From: Solirubrobacteraceae bacterium
GTDB taxonomy: Bacteria; Actinomycetota; Thermoleophilia; Solirubrobacterales; Solirubrobacteraceae
NCBI GenBank assembly: GCA_017744415.1
Contig: JAGIBJ010000053.1
Location: 1 to 55,878 of the forward strand
DNA: 55,878 nucleotides
Direction of reading: 5' to 3'
Shown: positions 30,735-39,347 of the stretch, in pieces
Layout of the letters: every line of letters begins with the position of its first letter
How positions within the stretch are numbered: position 1 is the stretch's first letter
The notes under the pieces: model-generated
Databases searched by the model: none
What the model was told of the DNA's origin: nothing
What the model saw: the letters and a program-made list of their open reading frames with translations, nothing else
Position numbers and translations under genes: made by a program

Positions 30735-30740
30735 ACCCTA
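30735..30740 (-). promoter_or_regulatory. -10 box TAGGGT for GNAT gene
   Basis: TAGGGT on the minus strand, 6 nt before the ATG at 30728. Confidence 0.65.
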
Positions 30741-30757
30741 GAGCGGGGCCATCGAAG

Positions 30758-30771
30758 CGAACATCCGTTCG
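30758..30771 (+). promoter_or_regulatory. LexA (SOS) box upstream of dinB
   Basis: CGAACATCCGTTCG, a perfect CGAAC-N4-GTTCG palindrome, 10 nt before the dinB -10 box and 36 nt before its start. Confidence 0.88.
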
Positions 30772-30781
30772 GTCGAGCGGG

Positions 30782-30787
30782 TAGGCT
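30782..30787 (+). promoter_or_regulatory. -10 box TAGGCT for dinB
   Basis: TAGGCT, 6 nt before the ATG at 30794. Confidence 0.7.
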
Positions 30788-30793
30788 CTCGCC

Positions 30794-31927
30794 ATGGAGT
30801 CGGCCGGCGGCGCGGACGGACACGGGGAGGCCGCGGGCGAGGCGCAGGCGCGCCGCGTGATCGCCCACTGCGACATCGACGCCTTCTACGCGTCGGTCGA
30901 GCTGCAGCGCCATCCGGAGCTCCGCGGGCAGCCGCTGATCGTCGGCGGACTCGGCCCGCGCTCCGTGGTGACGACCGCGAGCTACGAGGCGCGCGCGTTC
31001 GGGGTCGATTCGGCCATGCCGATGTCGCGGGCGCGGCGCCTGTGCCCACATGCCGTGGTGCTCCCGCCCGACATGAGCGCCTACGCCGCAGCCAGCCGGC
31101 AGGTGTGGGCGATCGTGAGGGAGCGATTCGAGGTGGTGCAGCAGGCCGGGATCGACGAGGCGTACGTCGACGTGAGCGACGTCGAACGCCCGCTCACGGC
31201 CCTGCGCGACATGGTGAAGGCGGTCGAGGAGACGACGGGGCTCTTCGTCTCGGTCGGCGTCGGCCCGAACCGGCTCGTCGCGAAGACCACGAGCGGCGCC
31301 GCCAAACCACGGGGATTCGCGGTGCTCTCGCGCGAGCAGGCCTGCGAGCACTTCGCCGCCGAGCCGGTGCGCAAGCTCCAGGGAATCGGACCGCGCACTG
31401 CCGAGCGCCTGGCCGAGCTCGGCATCGAGACCATCGGCCAGCTCCAGCAACGCGATCCCGAGGAGCTCACCGGCCAGATCGGCACGGGCGCCGGCGATCG
31501 CCTCCATGCACTTGCGCACTTCCGCGACGGCAGCCGCGTGCAGGTGTCTCGCAAGGTGAAGTCGGCGTCGCGCGAGACGACGTTCCCCGCCGACATCGCC
31601 GATCCGACCGAACTGCTCGGGGCGATGATGCGCCTCGCTGAGCGCCTCGCGGAGGATCTCGCCCGCAAGGAGCTCGCCGGCCGCACCATCGGCATCAAGG
31701 TACGCCTCGCCGACTGGTCGACGATCACGCGAGCCCACACGATCGATGCACCCACGAACGACACCGAGACCATCAAGGCCATCGCCCGCGAGCTGCTCGA
31801 GCGTGAGCAGCTCACCGATCCGGTGCGGCTGCTCGGCGTGCGGTGTGCGGGCTTCGAGGAGCCCGCGCCGACCGTGCGGGTGAGCGCGCGCCGGCCGGAG
31901 CAGCTCGAGCTCCCGCTCGACGCGTAA
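30794..31927 (+). CDS. dinB: DNA polymerase IV (Y-family)
   Basis: A 377-residue translesion polymerase. Catalytic motifs are present: HCDIDAFYASVEL (metal-binding Asp), the finger segment VTTASYEARAFGVDSAMPMS, and IDEAYVDVSD (Asp-Glu catalytic pair). A helix-hairpin-helix (LQGIGPRTAERLAELGIETI) and a little-finger domain follow. The C-terminus ends EQLELPLDA, which resembles a beta-clamp-binding motif (QLELPL). A LexA box and a leaderless -10 box lie directly upstream, so it is SOS-induced. Confidence 0.96.
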   Translation: MESAGGADGHGEAAGEAQARRVIAHCDIDAFYASVELQRHPELRGQPLIVGGLGPRSVVTTASYEARAFGVDSAMPMSRARRLCPHAVVLPPDMSAYAAASRQVWAIVRERFEVVQQAGIDEAYVDVSDVERPLTALRDMVKAVEETTGLFVSVGVGPNRLVAKTTSGAAKPRGFAVLSREQACEHFAAEPVRKLQGIGPRTAERLAELGIETIGQLQQRDPEELTGQIGTGAGDRLHALAHFRDGSRVQVSRKVKSASRETTFPADIADPTELLGAMMRLAERLAEDLARKELAGRTIGIKVRLADWSTITRAHTIDAPTNDTETIKAIARELLEREQLTDPVRLLGVRCAGFEEPAPTVRVSARRPEQLELPLDA

Positions 31928-31980
31928 CGCCGGCCTGGCGCCGCGGCGTTCGTCGATTGGTCCAACAGGTCGCGCCGACC

Positions 31981-33411
31981 GTGCGGCCTCACGCGCGCGA
32001 GGCCGACCAAGAGTGGGTGGACCTTCACCTCTCCGACGTGCTCGCGGGCCTCTCGCACGCCCTCGATCTCACCGAAGGCCACCCGCCCGGCCACGCCGAG
32101 CGTGCGTGCCTGTTGGGCATGCGTATCGCCGCCGCGCTCGACCTCCCAGACGACCAGCGCGCCTCGCTGTACTACGCCCTGCTGCTCAAGGACGCGGGCT
32201 GCTCGGTGAACGCCGCCCCGATCGCCGAGCTCTACGGCAACGACGACGGACTCGTGAAGGCGACGCGCCGCGCGAACGACCACCGCAGCGCCGCGCGCTC
32301 GGCGATTCACACCCTTCGCTACGCGGCACCCGGCGCCGACATGCGCACCAAGCTCAGCCGCATCCGAGCCCTCGTGGCCAGCGGCGCCGAGGGTGCCGCC
32401 AAGCTCACCGAGCTGCGCTGCGAGCGCGGCGCCGACATCGCCCTCGGCATCGGCCTCTCCGACGAGACGGCCGACGCGATCCGCTCGCTCGACGAGCACT
32501 GGGACGGCGGCGGCTATCCGCGCGGCCGCGCCGGCGAGGAGATCCCGCTGCTGAGCCGGATCATGTGCCTCGCGCAGACGCTCGAGATCTACTGGCTCGC
32601 CGGCGGCCGCTCATCGGCTACCCGGATGGCCAAGGAGCGCAGCGGGGCGTGGTTCGACCCTGAGCTCGTCCGCATCGTCGCGGACCATGCTCACGACGAC
32701 GCATTCTGGGGCGGCCTCGCCCGCCCCGACGTACGCGCCATCGAGCCTCGCGCCGGCGCGATCGGCGCCACCGATGACCGCCTCGATTCACTCGCTGAGG
32801 CGTTCGGCCAGATCGTCGACGCGAAGACGCCGTACACGGCCCGCCACTCGCGCGGCGTGGCCCAGCTCGCCGCCCTCATCACGCTCGAGCTCGGCCTCGG
32901 CGCCGACGAAGCCTCCCGCCTCTACCGCGCCGGCCAGCTCCACGACCTCGGCAAGCTCGGCATCTCCAACCGCATCCTCGACAAACCCGGCAAGCTCGAC
33001 GCCGAAGAATGGGCGGCCATGAAGGGGCACCCGGAGGCCGGCCACGCCGTGCTCTCGCGGATCCCGCTCCTGGGCGACATGGCCCGCCTCGCGCTCACCC
33101 ACCACGAGCGTCTCGATGGCAGCGGCTACCCCAACGGCCTCTCCGGCGATCAGCTTGCGCTCGACGACCGCATCCTCGCGATCGCCGATGTCGGCGAGGC
33201 ACTCAGCGCCGAGCGCCCGTATCGCGAGGCGCTGCCCGTAGAGAGGGTGCTCTCGATCATGTCCGAGGACCGCGGCACCAAGCTCGACGAGTCGGTGTAC
33301 GAGGCGTTTGAGCGCGTGCTCCCCTCGTGGCACGAGGTGATCCGCCACGAGGAGCGCCCGGAACTCTTCAGCCCGGACTACCCGAGAAGCGCGGACCGCC
33401 GCGCGGCATAG
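31981..33411 (+). CDS. Tandem HD-GYP protein, putative cyclic-di-GMP phosphodiesterase
   Basis: A 476-residue cytoplasmic protein with two HD-GYP-like halves. The first (about 20-215) has GHPPGHAERACLLGMRIAAA and ends in LDEHWDGGGYPRGRAG, but its HD motif reads KDAGCS, so it is probably inactive. The second (about 265-445) is complete: TARHSRGVAQLAAL, LHDLGKLGISNRILDKPGKL, GHPEAGHAVL and LTHHERLDGSGYPNGLSG. The protein would hydrolyse c-di-GMP or a related dinucleotide. The frame extends upstream over dinB, and the GTG at 31981 is the first reasonable start (a TTG at 31957 is the alternative). It may be co-transcribed with dinB. Confidence 0.85.
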   Translation: MRPHAREADQEWVDLHLSDVLAGLSHALDLTEGHPPGHAERACLLGMRIAAALDLPDDQRASLYYALLLKDAGCSVNAAPIAELYGNDDGLVKATRRANDHRSAARSAIHTLRYAAPGADMRTKLSRIRALVASGAEGAAKLTELRCERGADIALGIGLSDETADAIRSLDEHWDGGGYPRGRAGEEIPLLSRIMCLAQTLEIYWLAGGRSSATRMAKERSGAWFDPELVRIVADHAHDDAFWGGLARPDVRAIEPRAGAIGATDDRLDSLAEAFGQIVDAKTPYTARHSRGVAQLAALITLELGLGADEASRLYRAGQLHDLGKLGISNRILDKPGKLDAEEWAAMKGHPEAGHAVLSRIPLLGDMARLALTHHERLDGSGYPNGLSGDQLALDDRILAIADVGEALSAERPYREALPVERVLSIMSEDRGTKLDESVYEAFERVLPSWHEVIRHEERPELFSPDYPRSADRRAA

Positions 33412-33419
33412 CTCGTCAA

Positions 33420-33445
33420 CGGGGCGGCGCATCGGCACCGCCCCG
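33420..33445. terminator. Hairpin between convergent genes
   Basis: An 8-bp stem CGGGGCGG/CCGCCCCG with a 10-nt loop, 9 nt beyond the HD-GYP stop and 11 nt before the next stop. Confidence 0.65.
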
Positions 33446-33455
33446 CCGCCCTCGG

Positions 33456-34901
33456 TCAGCCGAGTTTGATGTCGACGCGGCCACGCACCACCGTCCCGCC
33501 CGCGGGCGTGAACCGGTAGCGCACCGTCACGGTCGTCCGGCCGCGCAGCGCCCTGCGGGCGGCCTTGCCGATCGGTACGCGCACCTTCGTCGTGCCTGCT
33601 GCCTTCACGGTCGTGGTCCGTTGCGCGAGCTTGCGCGATCCGCGCAACACGGTGAGCTGCACGCGGCCTGCGGCAGGCAGGGTGACGACGAGCGGCAGCT
33701 GTCCTGCGGCGATCGTGCGCCGCGCGCCCTTGCCCGCGCCGATCTGCGGGCTGCGGACGACCTGGCTCTGCGACGACTGCGGCGTGCCGGAGCCGCCGGA
33801 CGTTCCGGGGCGACCGGTCGCGGCGGCCGGCATCGCCGGCACGTCGGCGGGCGACCAGTCGGGCGCGACGGCGCCGGTCGTGAGGACGACTCCGCCGGCG
33901 GACGGCGACGCGCACCCGCCCTGCTGGCTCGGCAGCTCGGCGACGAAGAGACTCACCTCGTGCGTGGTGCGGTGCTCCGCCGTGAACGCCAAATGCGTGC
34001 CGTCCGGCGAGAACGTCGGCGAGGCGTACTTCACCTCGGGGTTGTGGAAGGAGAAGCACTGCTCGGGCAGCGCCGGAGCCGCACCGTGCATTCGGTACAC
34101 GGTCACTTGGTCGTCCTCCTGCCCGATGAGCGGATCGGACGCCGCGCGCGGTTTGGCCGAGACGAACGCGGCGGCGTCGCCGCGGCGCGAGATCTCGCCG
34201 TCCTTGAGATACCAGGCCTCGGTGTCCTCGAACCACGTCTGGATCGTTCCGTTGCCATCGCCGGGGTGGTCGATGATCGCGTCGACGTTCGGGCGCACGC
34301 TCTTGTAGGACTGCAGGAGGGTGGTGTTGTCGATCCATGACGGGTCGACCCACCCGGACTGGCGGCCGAGCCCCGGCTCGTCCCACAAGGTCTGCCGGTC
34401 GCTGTAGGAGTAGCCGATGCCGGTCGAGACGCGCTTGTCGGTACACAACGGCGTGCCGACGGGCTGACAGCCGGGATCGCTGAGGAAGGCCTGGTGCCAG
34501 TACTCGTAGGCCACCTTGGTGCCGTCGGGGCTGATCTCGGGCTTGTACGGACCGCGGAAGAACGAGGTGTTGGGAGCCGTCTGCTCGCCCGACACCGGGG
34601 TGTCGAAGTCGGCGAGGAGCGCACCCGTGACGGAGAGCCGGTGCAGCCGGCGGCCGTGCAGCGCGATGAACGATCCGTCGTCCGCGCGGGAGGCGTAGGA
34701 GTAGCCGCCGTCGTGCGTCACTTGCACGGTACGGCTGCCGTCGGGGGCGGTCACCCAGACGTCGCCGTTCTTCACGTAGGAGATGGAGTCGGCCTGCGCG
34801 GCCGGGGCGGCGGCGAGCGCCGCGGCGCAAACGGCGAGCGCGGCATGCGACAGGGACTGGCGGAGGGAACGGTGGCGAGATGCGTTGATCATGGGCCGCA
34901 T
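33456..34901 (-). CDS. Secreted WD40/TolB-like beta-propeller protein with C-terminal beta module
   Basis: A 481-residue exported protein. The signal peptide starts MRPMINASRHRSLRQSLSHA and ends at AQA. The body has propeller-like blades with PDG turns (ISYVKNGDVWVTAPDGSRTV, GPYKPEISPDGTKVAYEYWH, PTFSPDGTHLAFTAEHRTTH), as in TolB/PD40 repeats. A Ser/Gly/Thr-rich linker joins a C-terminal Ig-like module (VTLPAAGRVQLTVLRGSRKL then TVTVRYRFTPAGGTVVRGRV). No catalytic residues are recognised. The ATG at 34901 has a GAGGG 5 nt upstream. 34892 is an alternative. It could be a surface sensor or scaffold. Confidence 0.8.
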   Translation of the reverse strand: MRPMINASRHRSLRQSLSHAALAVCAAALAAAPAAQADSISYVKNGDVWVTAPDGSRTVQVTHDGGYSYASRADDGSFIALHGRRLHRLSVTGALLADFDTPVSGEQTAPNTSFFRGPYKPEISPDGTKVAYEYWHQAFLSDPGCQPVGTPLCTDKRVSTGIGYSYSDRQTLWDEPGLGRQSGWVDPSWIDNTTLLQSYKSVRPNVDAIIDHPGDGNGTIQTWFEDTEAWYLKDGEISRRGDAAAFVSAKPRAASDPLIGQEDDQVTVYRMHGAAPALPEQCFSFHNPEVKYASPTFSPDGTHLAFTAEHRTTHEVSLFVAELPSQQGGCASPSAGGVVLTTGAVAPDWSPADVPAMPAAATGRPGTSGGSGTPQSSQSQVVRSPQIGAGKGARRTIAAGQLPLVVTLPAAGRVQLTVLRGSRKLAQRTTTVKAAGTTKVRVPIGKAARRALRGRTTVTVRYRFTPAGGTVVRGRVDIKLG

Positions 34902-35165
34902 CGTCGCCCTCGAATCCGCCGCCGGACAACCCCAGAATCGCTCGTCTCGGCAGGTCTGGGGTGGGCCCCTAAGGCCTTGCCCTCCCCCAACCGATCCGGC
35001 TTGGGGTCTTCCAGCCCAGAACGACGACGGCGCCGCCGCGGCCCACCCCAAGGCCGCCGGCGACGCCGCGTGGCGCGCGGTCCCGCCGGGCGGGACGCGC
35101 TCAGGACTCAGCCCGTCGGTACGGGTGTCAGCCCTGCGGAGCCTTCGCTTGCGAGGTCCCTCGCC
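34902..35165. other. Intergenic region, no gene seen
   Basis: 264 bp with no credible gene. A hairpin around 35080-35096 (GTCCCGC/GCGGGAC) could end the peroxiredoxin transcript. Confidence 0.5.
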
Positions 35166-35801
35166 CTAGCCCTGCGGAGCCTTGGTCGTACGGAGGTACG
35201 GCTTGTGGGTCGTGAAGCCCGGGAAGAGCTCCTCGGCCTCCTCGTTGGTGACGGCCGGCGTGATGACGAGGTCATCACCCTGCTGCCAGTCGGCCGGGGT
35301 CGCGAGGCGGTGCTTGGCGGTGATCTGGAGCGAGTCGATGACGCGCAGGATCTCGTCGAAGTTGCGGCCGGTGGACGCCGGGTAGGTGAGCGTGAGCTTG
35401 ACCTTCTTGTCCGGGCCGATGACGAACACGGAGCGCACGGTCTGCGTGTTCTCGGCGGCCGGCGGGATCATGCCGTACAGGTCGGCAACGGCGTGGTCCT
35501 TGTCGCCGATGATCGGATAGTCGGGGCGGGCGCCCTGGGTCTCCTCGATGTCGTCGGCCCAGCGCTCGTGGTCCTCGATGCCGTCGACGGAAAGGGCGAT
35601 CACCTTCGTGTCGCGCGAGGCGAACTTGTCGGCGAGCTTGGCGACGCGGCCAAGCTCCGTCGTGCAGACGGGCGTGAAGTCGGCCGGGTGCGAGAACAGG
35701 ACGCCCCAGCTGTCGCCGAGCCAGCTGTGGAAGCTGATCTCGCCCTGCGTCGTCTGGGCCGTGAAGTCGGGGGCGGTGTCGCCGATGTGGAGGTTGCTCA
35801 T
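35166..35801 (-). CDS. 1-Cys peroxiredoxin (Prx6-like)
   Basis: A 211-residue thiol peroxidase that reduces hydrogen peroxide and alkyl hydroperoxides. The peroxidatic Cys is in SHPADFTPVCTTELG. The DGIEDHERWADDIEETQGA segment and a C-terminal 1-cysPrx_C domain (FDEILRVIDSLQITAKHRLA, then PADWQQGDDLVI) mark the Prx6 branch, which lacks a resolving Cys. The ATG follows an AGAGGCGAC Shine-Dalgarno region. The promoter region holds an AT-rich -10/-35 pair and so differs from the leaderless genes. Confidence 0.95.
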   Translation of the reverse strand: MSNLHIGDTAPDFTAQTTQGEISFHSWLGDSWGVLFSHPADFTPVCTTELGRVAKLADKFASRDTKVIALSVDGIEDHERWADDIEETQGARPDYPIIGDKDHAVADLYGMIPPAAENTQTVRSVFVIGPDKKVKLTLTYPASTGRNFDEILRVIDSLQITAKHRLATPADWQQGDDLVITPAVTNEEAEELFPGFTTHKPYLRTTKAPQG

Positions 35802-35841
35802 GTCGCCTCTGTTGGTGCTCGTGGAGCGCGGTGCAGCGTCA

Positions 35842-35868
35842 AATATACAAAACCTCGGGCAGATTCAA
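35842..35868 (-). promoter_or_regulatory. AT-rich promoter for peroxiredoxin
   Basis: TTGAAT (minus, 35868-35863) and TATATT (35847-35842) spaced by 15 nt, about 40 nt before the start. This is the most AT-rich promoter in the window. Confidence 0.5.
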
Positions 35869-35924
35869 GCATTTGGCCGGTGTATGGCCGGGAGGAGGAA
35901 ATCCCGGGTGCCGCGGGAGGCGGC

Positions 35925-37256
35925 TCAGCCGGCCGGGAAGGACGCCTCGACCGTGGTGCCCGCGCCGGCGGCGGAGCGGACCACGAGCTCGCCGCCCTGG
36001 TCGCGGATGAGGTCAGCCGAGATACGCAGCCCGCGACGGCCGGCATGCTCGGCCTCGTCGCGCTCTGCCGGCACGAAGCCTGCGCCGTCGTCGGTGACCG
36101 TGAGGCTGGCAAGGCTGCCGTTACGGCGCACGCGCACGGCGATCGTCGTCGCGCCGGCGTGGAGCTCGGCGTTGCGGATCGCCTCGCGGGCGACCCGGTA
36201 GGCGAGCTCGGCCGCAGCGCCCTCGAGCGGCTGCACCTCGAGCTCGATGGCGGTGCCGCCGGCAGCGAGCGGCGACAGCAGCTCGTGCAACGCCTGCTCG
36301 AGGCCGATGCCGCTGAGGTCGGGCGGCAGGATGACGCCGAGCTCGCCGCGGAGCTGGCGCAGGCCGCGGTCGATCGAGCCTGCGGCGGCGCGGAGCTCGG
36401 TGGCATCGTCCGAGCGGCCGCCGGCGCTGGCCGCGACGGCGAGTTCCTCGAGGCGCTCAGGCACGGGCGCAAGCTCATCGACGGCGCCGGCGGAGAGATC
36501 GGACGCGATTCGCAGCCGCTCCGTGCGGACGCTGTCGACGGCCCGCTGGAGCAACCGCTCGCGTTCGGCGGCGGCTTCGCCGAGCCCGCGCACGAGCTGG
36601 CGGACGAGCGGGATCTGGATCAGGCCAACGAGCAGCAGTCCGAGCAGGAGCGGCAGGAGCAGCTGCCCGAGGATCCGGTCGCGCGTCGCGGTGACGAAGC
36701 TGAACCGCTGGTAGATCTCGAAGAGCACGGGCTCGCCGCTCGGCGTCGCCACGGGCGTGTAGGCCTCGAGCAGGCGGCCGCCGATGGCCCGTTCGAGGCG
36801 GTTCTCGTCGCCTTGCAGGTCGCTGAGCTCCACCTCGCTGCCGCCGTCCTCGAGGATCTCTCGCTCCTCGTCACCGAGGGGGTAGCGCTCGCCGATCAGC
36901 TCCGAGGCGTCGGACCAGAGGATCGTGCCGTCCTTCCGCCAGATCTTCACGCGCACGACGGATCCGCGGACGACGGCGGCCGGGAGCACCTCGTCGAGGC
37001 GGCGCACGGCGGCCGGATCGCCGTCGAGCAGGCCGCGGCCGAGCCCAGCCCCCTCGACGAGGTTGCCGATCGTCTTCACGCGCTCGGCGGTGTCGCGCTT
37101 GGCCTCGTCGAGCGCGATGGCGCGGATCGCGACGAACCCGACGGCGGCCACCACCACGAGCGCGACGATGCTGCTGAACAGGAATCGCAGGATCGCCGCG
37201 CGGACGGTGGGCGTGCGCGGCCCGGCGGTGGGCGTGGTGCGGTCGGAGGGCGACAT
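35925..37256 (-). CDS. Sensor histidine kinase-like protein lacking the phosphoacceptor His
   Basis: A 443-residue membrane sensor. The first membrane helix is about residues 19-45 (AAILRFLFSSIVALVVVAAV), followed by an extracellular sensor region of about 140 residues and a second helix (GQLLLPLLLGLLLVGLIQIP). The HisKA_3-like helix reads RLRIASDLSAGAVDELAPVP, where family members have a DLHD-type His motif, so the phosphoacceptor His is Ser. The HATPase domain looks intact (AREAIRNAELHAGATT, DDGAGFVPAE, GRRGLRISADLIRDQGGEL). A GAGGGG Shine-Dalgarno sequence supports the ATG at 37256. No partner regulator is adjacent. Confidence 0.87.
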   Translation of the reverse strand: MSPSDRTTPTAGPRTPTVRAAILRFLFSSIVALVVVAAVGFVAIRAIALDEAKRDTAERVKTIGNLVEGAGLGRGLLDGDPAAVRRLDEVLPAAVVRGSVVRVKIWRKDGTILWSDASELIGERYPLGDEEREILEDGGSEVELSDLQGDENRLERAIGGRLLEAYTPVATPSGEPVLFEIYQRFSFVTATRDRILGQLLLPLLLGLLLVGLIQIPLVRQLVRGLGEAAAERERLLQRAVDSVRTERLRIASDLSAGAVDELAPVPERLEELAVAASAGGRSDDATELRAAAGSIDRGLRQLRGELGVILPPDLSGIGLEQALHELLSPLAAGGTAIELEVQPLEGAAAELAYRVAREAIRNAELHAGATTIAVRVRRNGSLASLTVTDDGAGFVPAERDEAEHAGRRGLRISADLIRDQGGELVVRSAAGAGTTVEASFPAG

Positions 37257-37347
37257 GCGTCCCCTCGGTAATCGGCTCGCATCCGAGTTGCCGCAGCCCG
37301 CGCGAGCGCGCCAGCTTCCGGCGGCCAAGCAGCGCCGCGCGTTTCGG

Positions 37348-37353
37348 TACCGT
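37348..37353 (+). promoter_or_regulatory. -10 box TACCGT for leaderless lemA gene
   Basis: TACCGT, 7 nt before the GTG at 37361. It argues against the in-frame GTG at 37352, which overlaps it. Confidence 0.6.
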
Positions 37354-37360
37354 GCGGCGC

Positions 37361-37915
37361 GTGTCGTGGATTCCGATCGCGGTGGCCGCTGGCGTCACCC
37401 TGCTCGTCGCGCTGTGGGTCGCGCTCACGTACAACCGCCTGCGAGCGCTCCAGTACGCGTGCGACGACGCGTGGTCGCTGGTCGACGTGCAGCTGCAGCG
37501 CCGTGCGGATCTGGTGCCCAACCTCGTCACCGTCGTGCAGGCCTACGCCGCGCACGAGCGGGCCGTGCTCGAGGCCGTGACGGAGGCCCGGGCGCGGGCG
37601 GCGGCGCTCCACGATCCCTCTCCGGCCACCGCCGCCGCGGAGGCGCGCCTGGGCTCGAGCATCAACTCGGCCCTCGCCCTCCAGGAGACGTATCCAGACC
37701 TCAAGGCCTCCGAGCAGTTCCTGCAGCTCCAGCGCACGATCGCCGACGCGGAGGACCAGATCGCCGCCTCGCGCGAGATCTACAACGGCAACGTTGCGGC
37801 CTACCGCAACCTCATCCAGCAGGTGCCGTCGAACTGGGTGGCGGGCCAGTTCGGCTTCGCCGACCGGTCGATGTTCGCCGCACCGAACCTCCAAGACTTC
37901 CGGCACCCCGCGTGA
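37361..37915 (+). CDS. lemA: LemA-family membrane protein
   Basis: A 184-residue protein with an N-terminal helix (WIPIAVAAGVTLLVALWVAL) followed by the LemA coiled helical domain (DDAWSLVDVQLQRRADLVPN, LVTVVQAYAAHERAVLEAVT, and EIYNGNVAAYRNLIQQVPSN). The C-terminal FGFADRSMFAA segment is typical. LemA proteins are membrane-anchored and of unclear function, often paired with another membrane protein, as here. The next gene overlaps by GTGA. Confidence 0.92.
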   Translation: MSWIPIAVAAGVTLLVALWVALTYNRLRALQYACDDAWSLVDVQLQRRADLVPNLVTVVQAYAAHERAVLEAVTEARARAAALHDPSPATAAAEARLGSSINSALALQETYPDLKASEQFLQLQRTIADAEDQIAASREIYNGNVAAYRNLIQQVPSNWVAGQFGFADRSMFAAPNLQDFRHPA

Positions 37916-38724
37916 GCACGATCCCGCGCGCGAACTTCGAGGATCCGCTGCTGGCCGAGCGCTCGCGGCGGCGCATGGAGCTCTTCCGCACCCGCATGCT
38001 CACGCCGTGGGTCGTCGCCCTGCTGCTGATCGGCGCCATCGCCGGCGGTGTGGCCCTGCACCCGGCGGTCGCCCCGGTGGTGGTGGTCTTGGCGATGGCG
38101 ATCACGTGGTATTTCGCCGATTCGAAGGCGAGGGCCGAGTGGTGGGTGCTGCTCGTGCACCACCTCGGGATGGAGCTCGATGTCTGCACAATCGACGGCC
38201 TCACACCGCTGCTGCGCTCCGGCGACGAGCGCGAGGTGCTCCGTGCGGCCTCCGACGGCCGGCGCCGCCTCTTGGTGTTCCGCTCGACCGACGTCTCGCG
38301 CGACTCCAAGGGCAACGAGTCGAAGACGCACCATGACTACACGTGCGTGCAGCTCAAGGATGCCGCCCCGGCGATCCGCTTCCTCTCCGCCCACGAGCAC
38401 CGAGTCGGTTGGGCGAAGTGGCTTGGCGATGACCTCCGCGGCCGCACCATCGGCGGCGTTGACGAGTTCAAGGTGGAGTCGGTCGATCTCCACGAGAAGT
38501 TCGAGCTCCGCTCCTCGACCGTCGACGGCGAGCGGGCGCGGATGATCTTCTCCCCCAGCTTCATCCTCTGGTTCACCCGCCAGGGCGTCGCGTTCGAGTA
38601 CGAGGGCGGCGACCTCCTCGTCATCGTCGACCGAGTGCTCGAGCACGCCGAGGAGTACAAGGTGCTGCTTGCGCGCGCCGACGAGATCCACACCGCGATC
38701 GCACGCGTCGGCCCGACGAGCTGA
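37912..38724 (+). CDS. Membrane protein paired with LemA, DUF3137-like
   Basis: A 270-residue protein with two membrane helices near the N-terminus (WVVALLLIGAIAGGVAL and PVVVVLAMAITWYFA). A soluble domain follows (RRRLLVFRSTDVSRDSKGNE, then DDLRGRTIGGVDEFKVESVD), ending in a segment with RMIFSPSFILWFTRQGVAFE. Layout and position after lemA resemble DUF3137 proteins. The family assignment is tentative. The GTG start at 37912 lies in the GTGA overlap, so the two products are probably made in fixed ratio. Confidence 0.75.
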   Translation: MSTIPRANFEDPLLAERSRRRMELFRTRMLTPWVVALLLIGAIAGGVALHPAVAPVVVVLAMAITWYFADSKARAEWWVLLVHHLGMELDVCTIDGLTPLLRSGDEREVLRAASDGRRRLLVFRSTDVSRDSKGNESKTHHDYTCVQLKDAAPAIRFLSAHEHRVGWAKWLGDDLRGRTIGGVDEFKVESVDLHEKFELRSSTVDGERARMIFSPSFILWFTRQGVAFEYEGGDLLVIVDRVLEHAEEYKVLLARADEIHTAIARVGPTS

Positions 38725-38777
38725 GTTCGGCGGCGTGGGCCGCACTCGCGCCGTGAGACGGCTCGAATCCGGCCCAG

Positions 38778-39347
38778 TTAGCGGCGCGCGGTGGCCGGCG
38801 GGCCGACCCACTCGGCCTCGAAGTCGGCGCCCGGCGCGAGTTCGTCCCATCGCTGGGCGTGTTCGAGGAGCCGCGCGTCGATGCGGATGAGGGCCTCGTC
38901 GGTGACGTGGTCGTCCCACCACCGCTCTCCCACCTGCTCGCGCACGCTGGCGGCGTCGAGCCGGCCGCCCGCGGAGGCGTCGGCGCATGCGCGCACGAGC
39001 ACTTCGGTGCGGAGGATCTCCTCGTTGGCTTCGCTCGTGATGCGCCGGGCGACGGCGGCCGAGTGCGGGGGCCGACGACCACCGGTGAACGCGGCATTCT
39101 TCACCAGCCCGCCCGCGGCGAGGATCCCCCACAGCCCGCGGCGGATCGCGAGCTCCTGCTCGACGACGAGGTGCGCGAGGTCGTGCGGCACCCGCCCGAT
39201 CGCACCACCGATCCGGTTCCAGCTCCCGCCCTCCAGCGTGATCTCCACGCCATCCGCACGCACGATCGTCGACCGGTACCGCGTACCCGTGCCCTTGCGC
39301 ACCGCGATGCGCGCGCGCTCAGCGTCTGGCGGTCGTCGCTTCGCCAC
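38778..39347 (-). CDS. Uncharacterised conserved-looking protein
   Basis: A 189-residue soluble protein. The N-terminal third is basic (MAKRRPPDAERARIAVRKGT) and beta-like (YRSTIVRADGVEITLEGG). A segment with RVPHDLAHLVVEQELAIRRG then LWGILAAGG follows, and the rest is helical and acidic. I cannot assign a family. The HDLAHLVVE segment looks like a conserved motif. The GTG start at 39347 directly abuts a 17-bp palindrome, so its promoter is probably controlled. Confidence 0.75.
   Translation of the reverse strand: MAKRRPPDAERARIAVRKGTGTRYRSTIVRADGVEITLEGGSWNRIGGAIGRVPHDLAHLVVEQELAIRRGLWGILAAGGLVKNAAFTGGRRPPHSAAVARRITSEANEEILRTEVLVRACADASAGGRLDAASVREQVGERWWDDHVTDEALIRIDARLLEHAQRWDELAPGADFEAEWVGPPATARR

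Noticed and set aside
34494-37271. A 925-codon plus-strand frame
   Set aside because: Runs antisense to the peroxiredoxin and kinase genes and has no recognisable domain.
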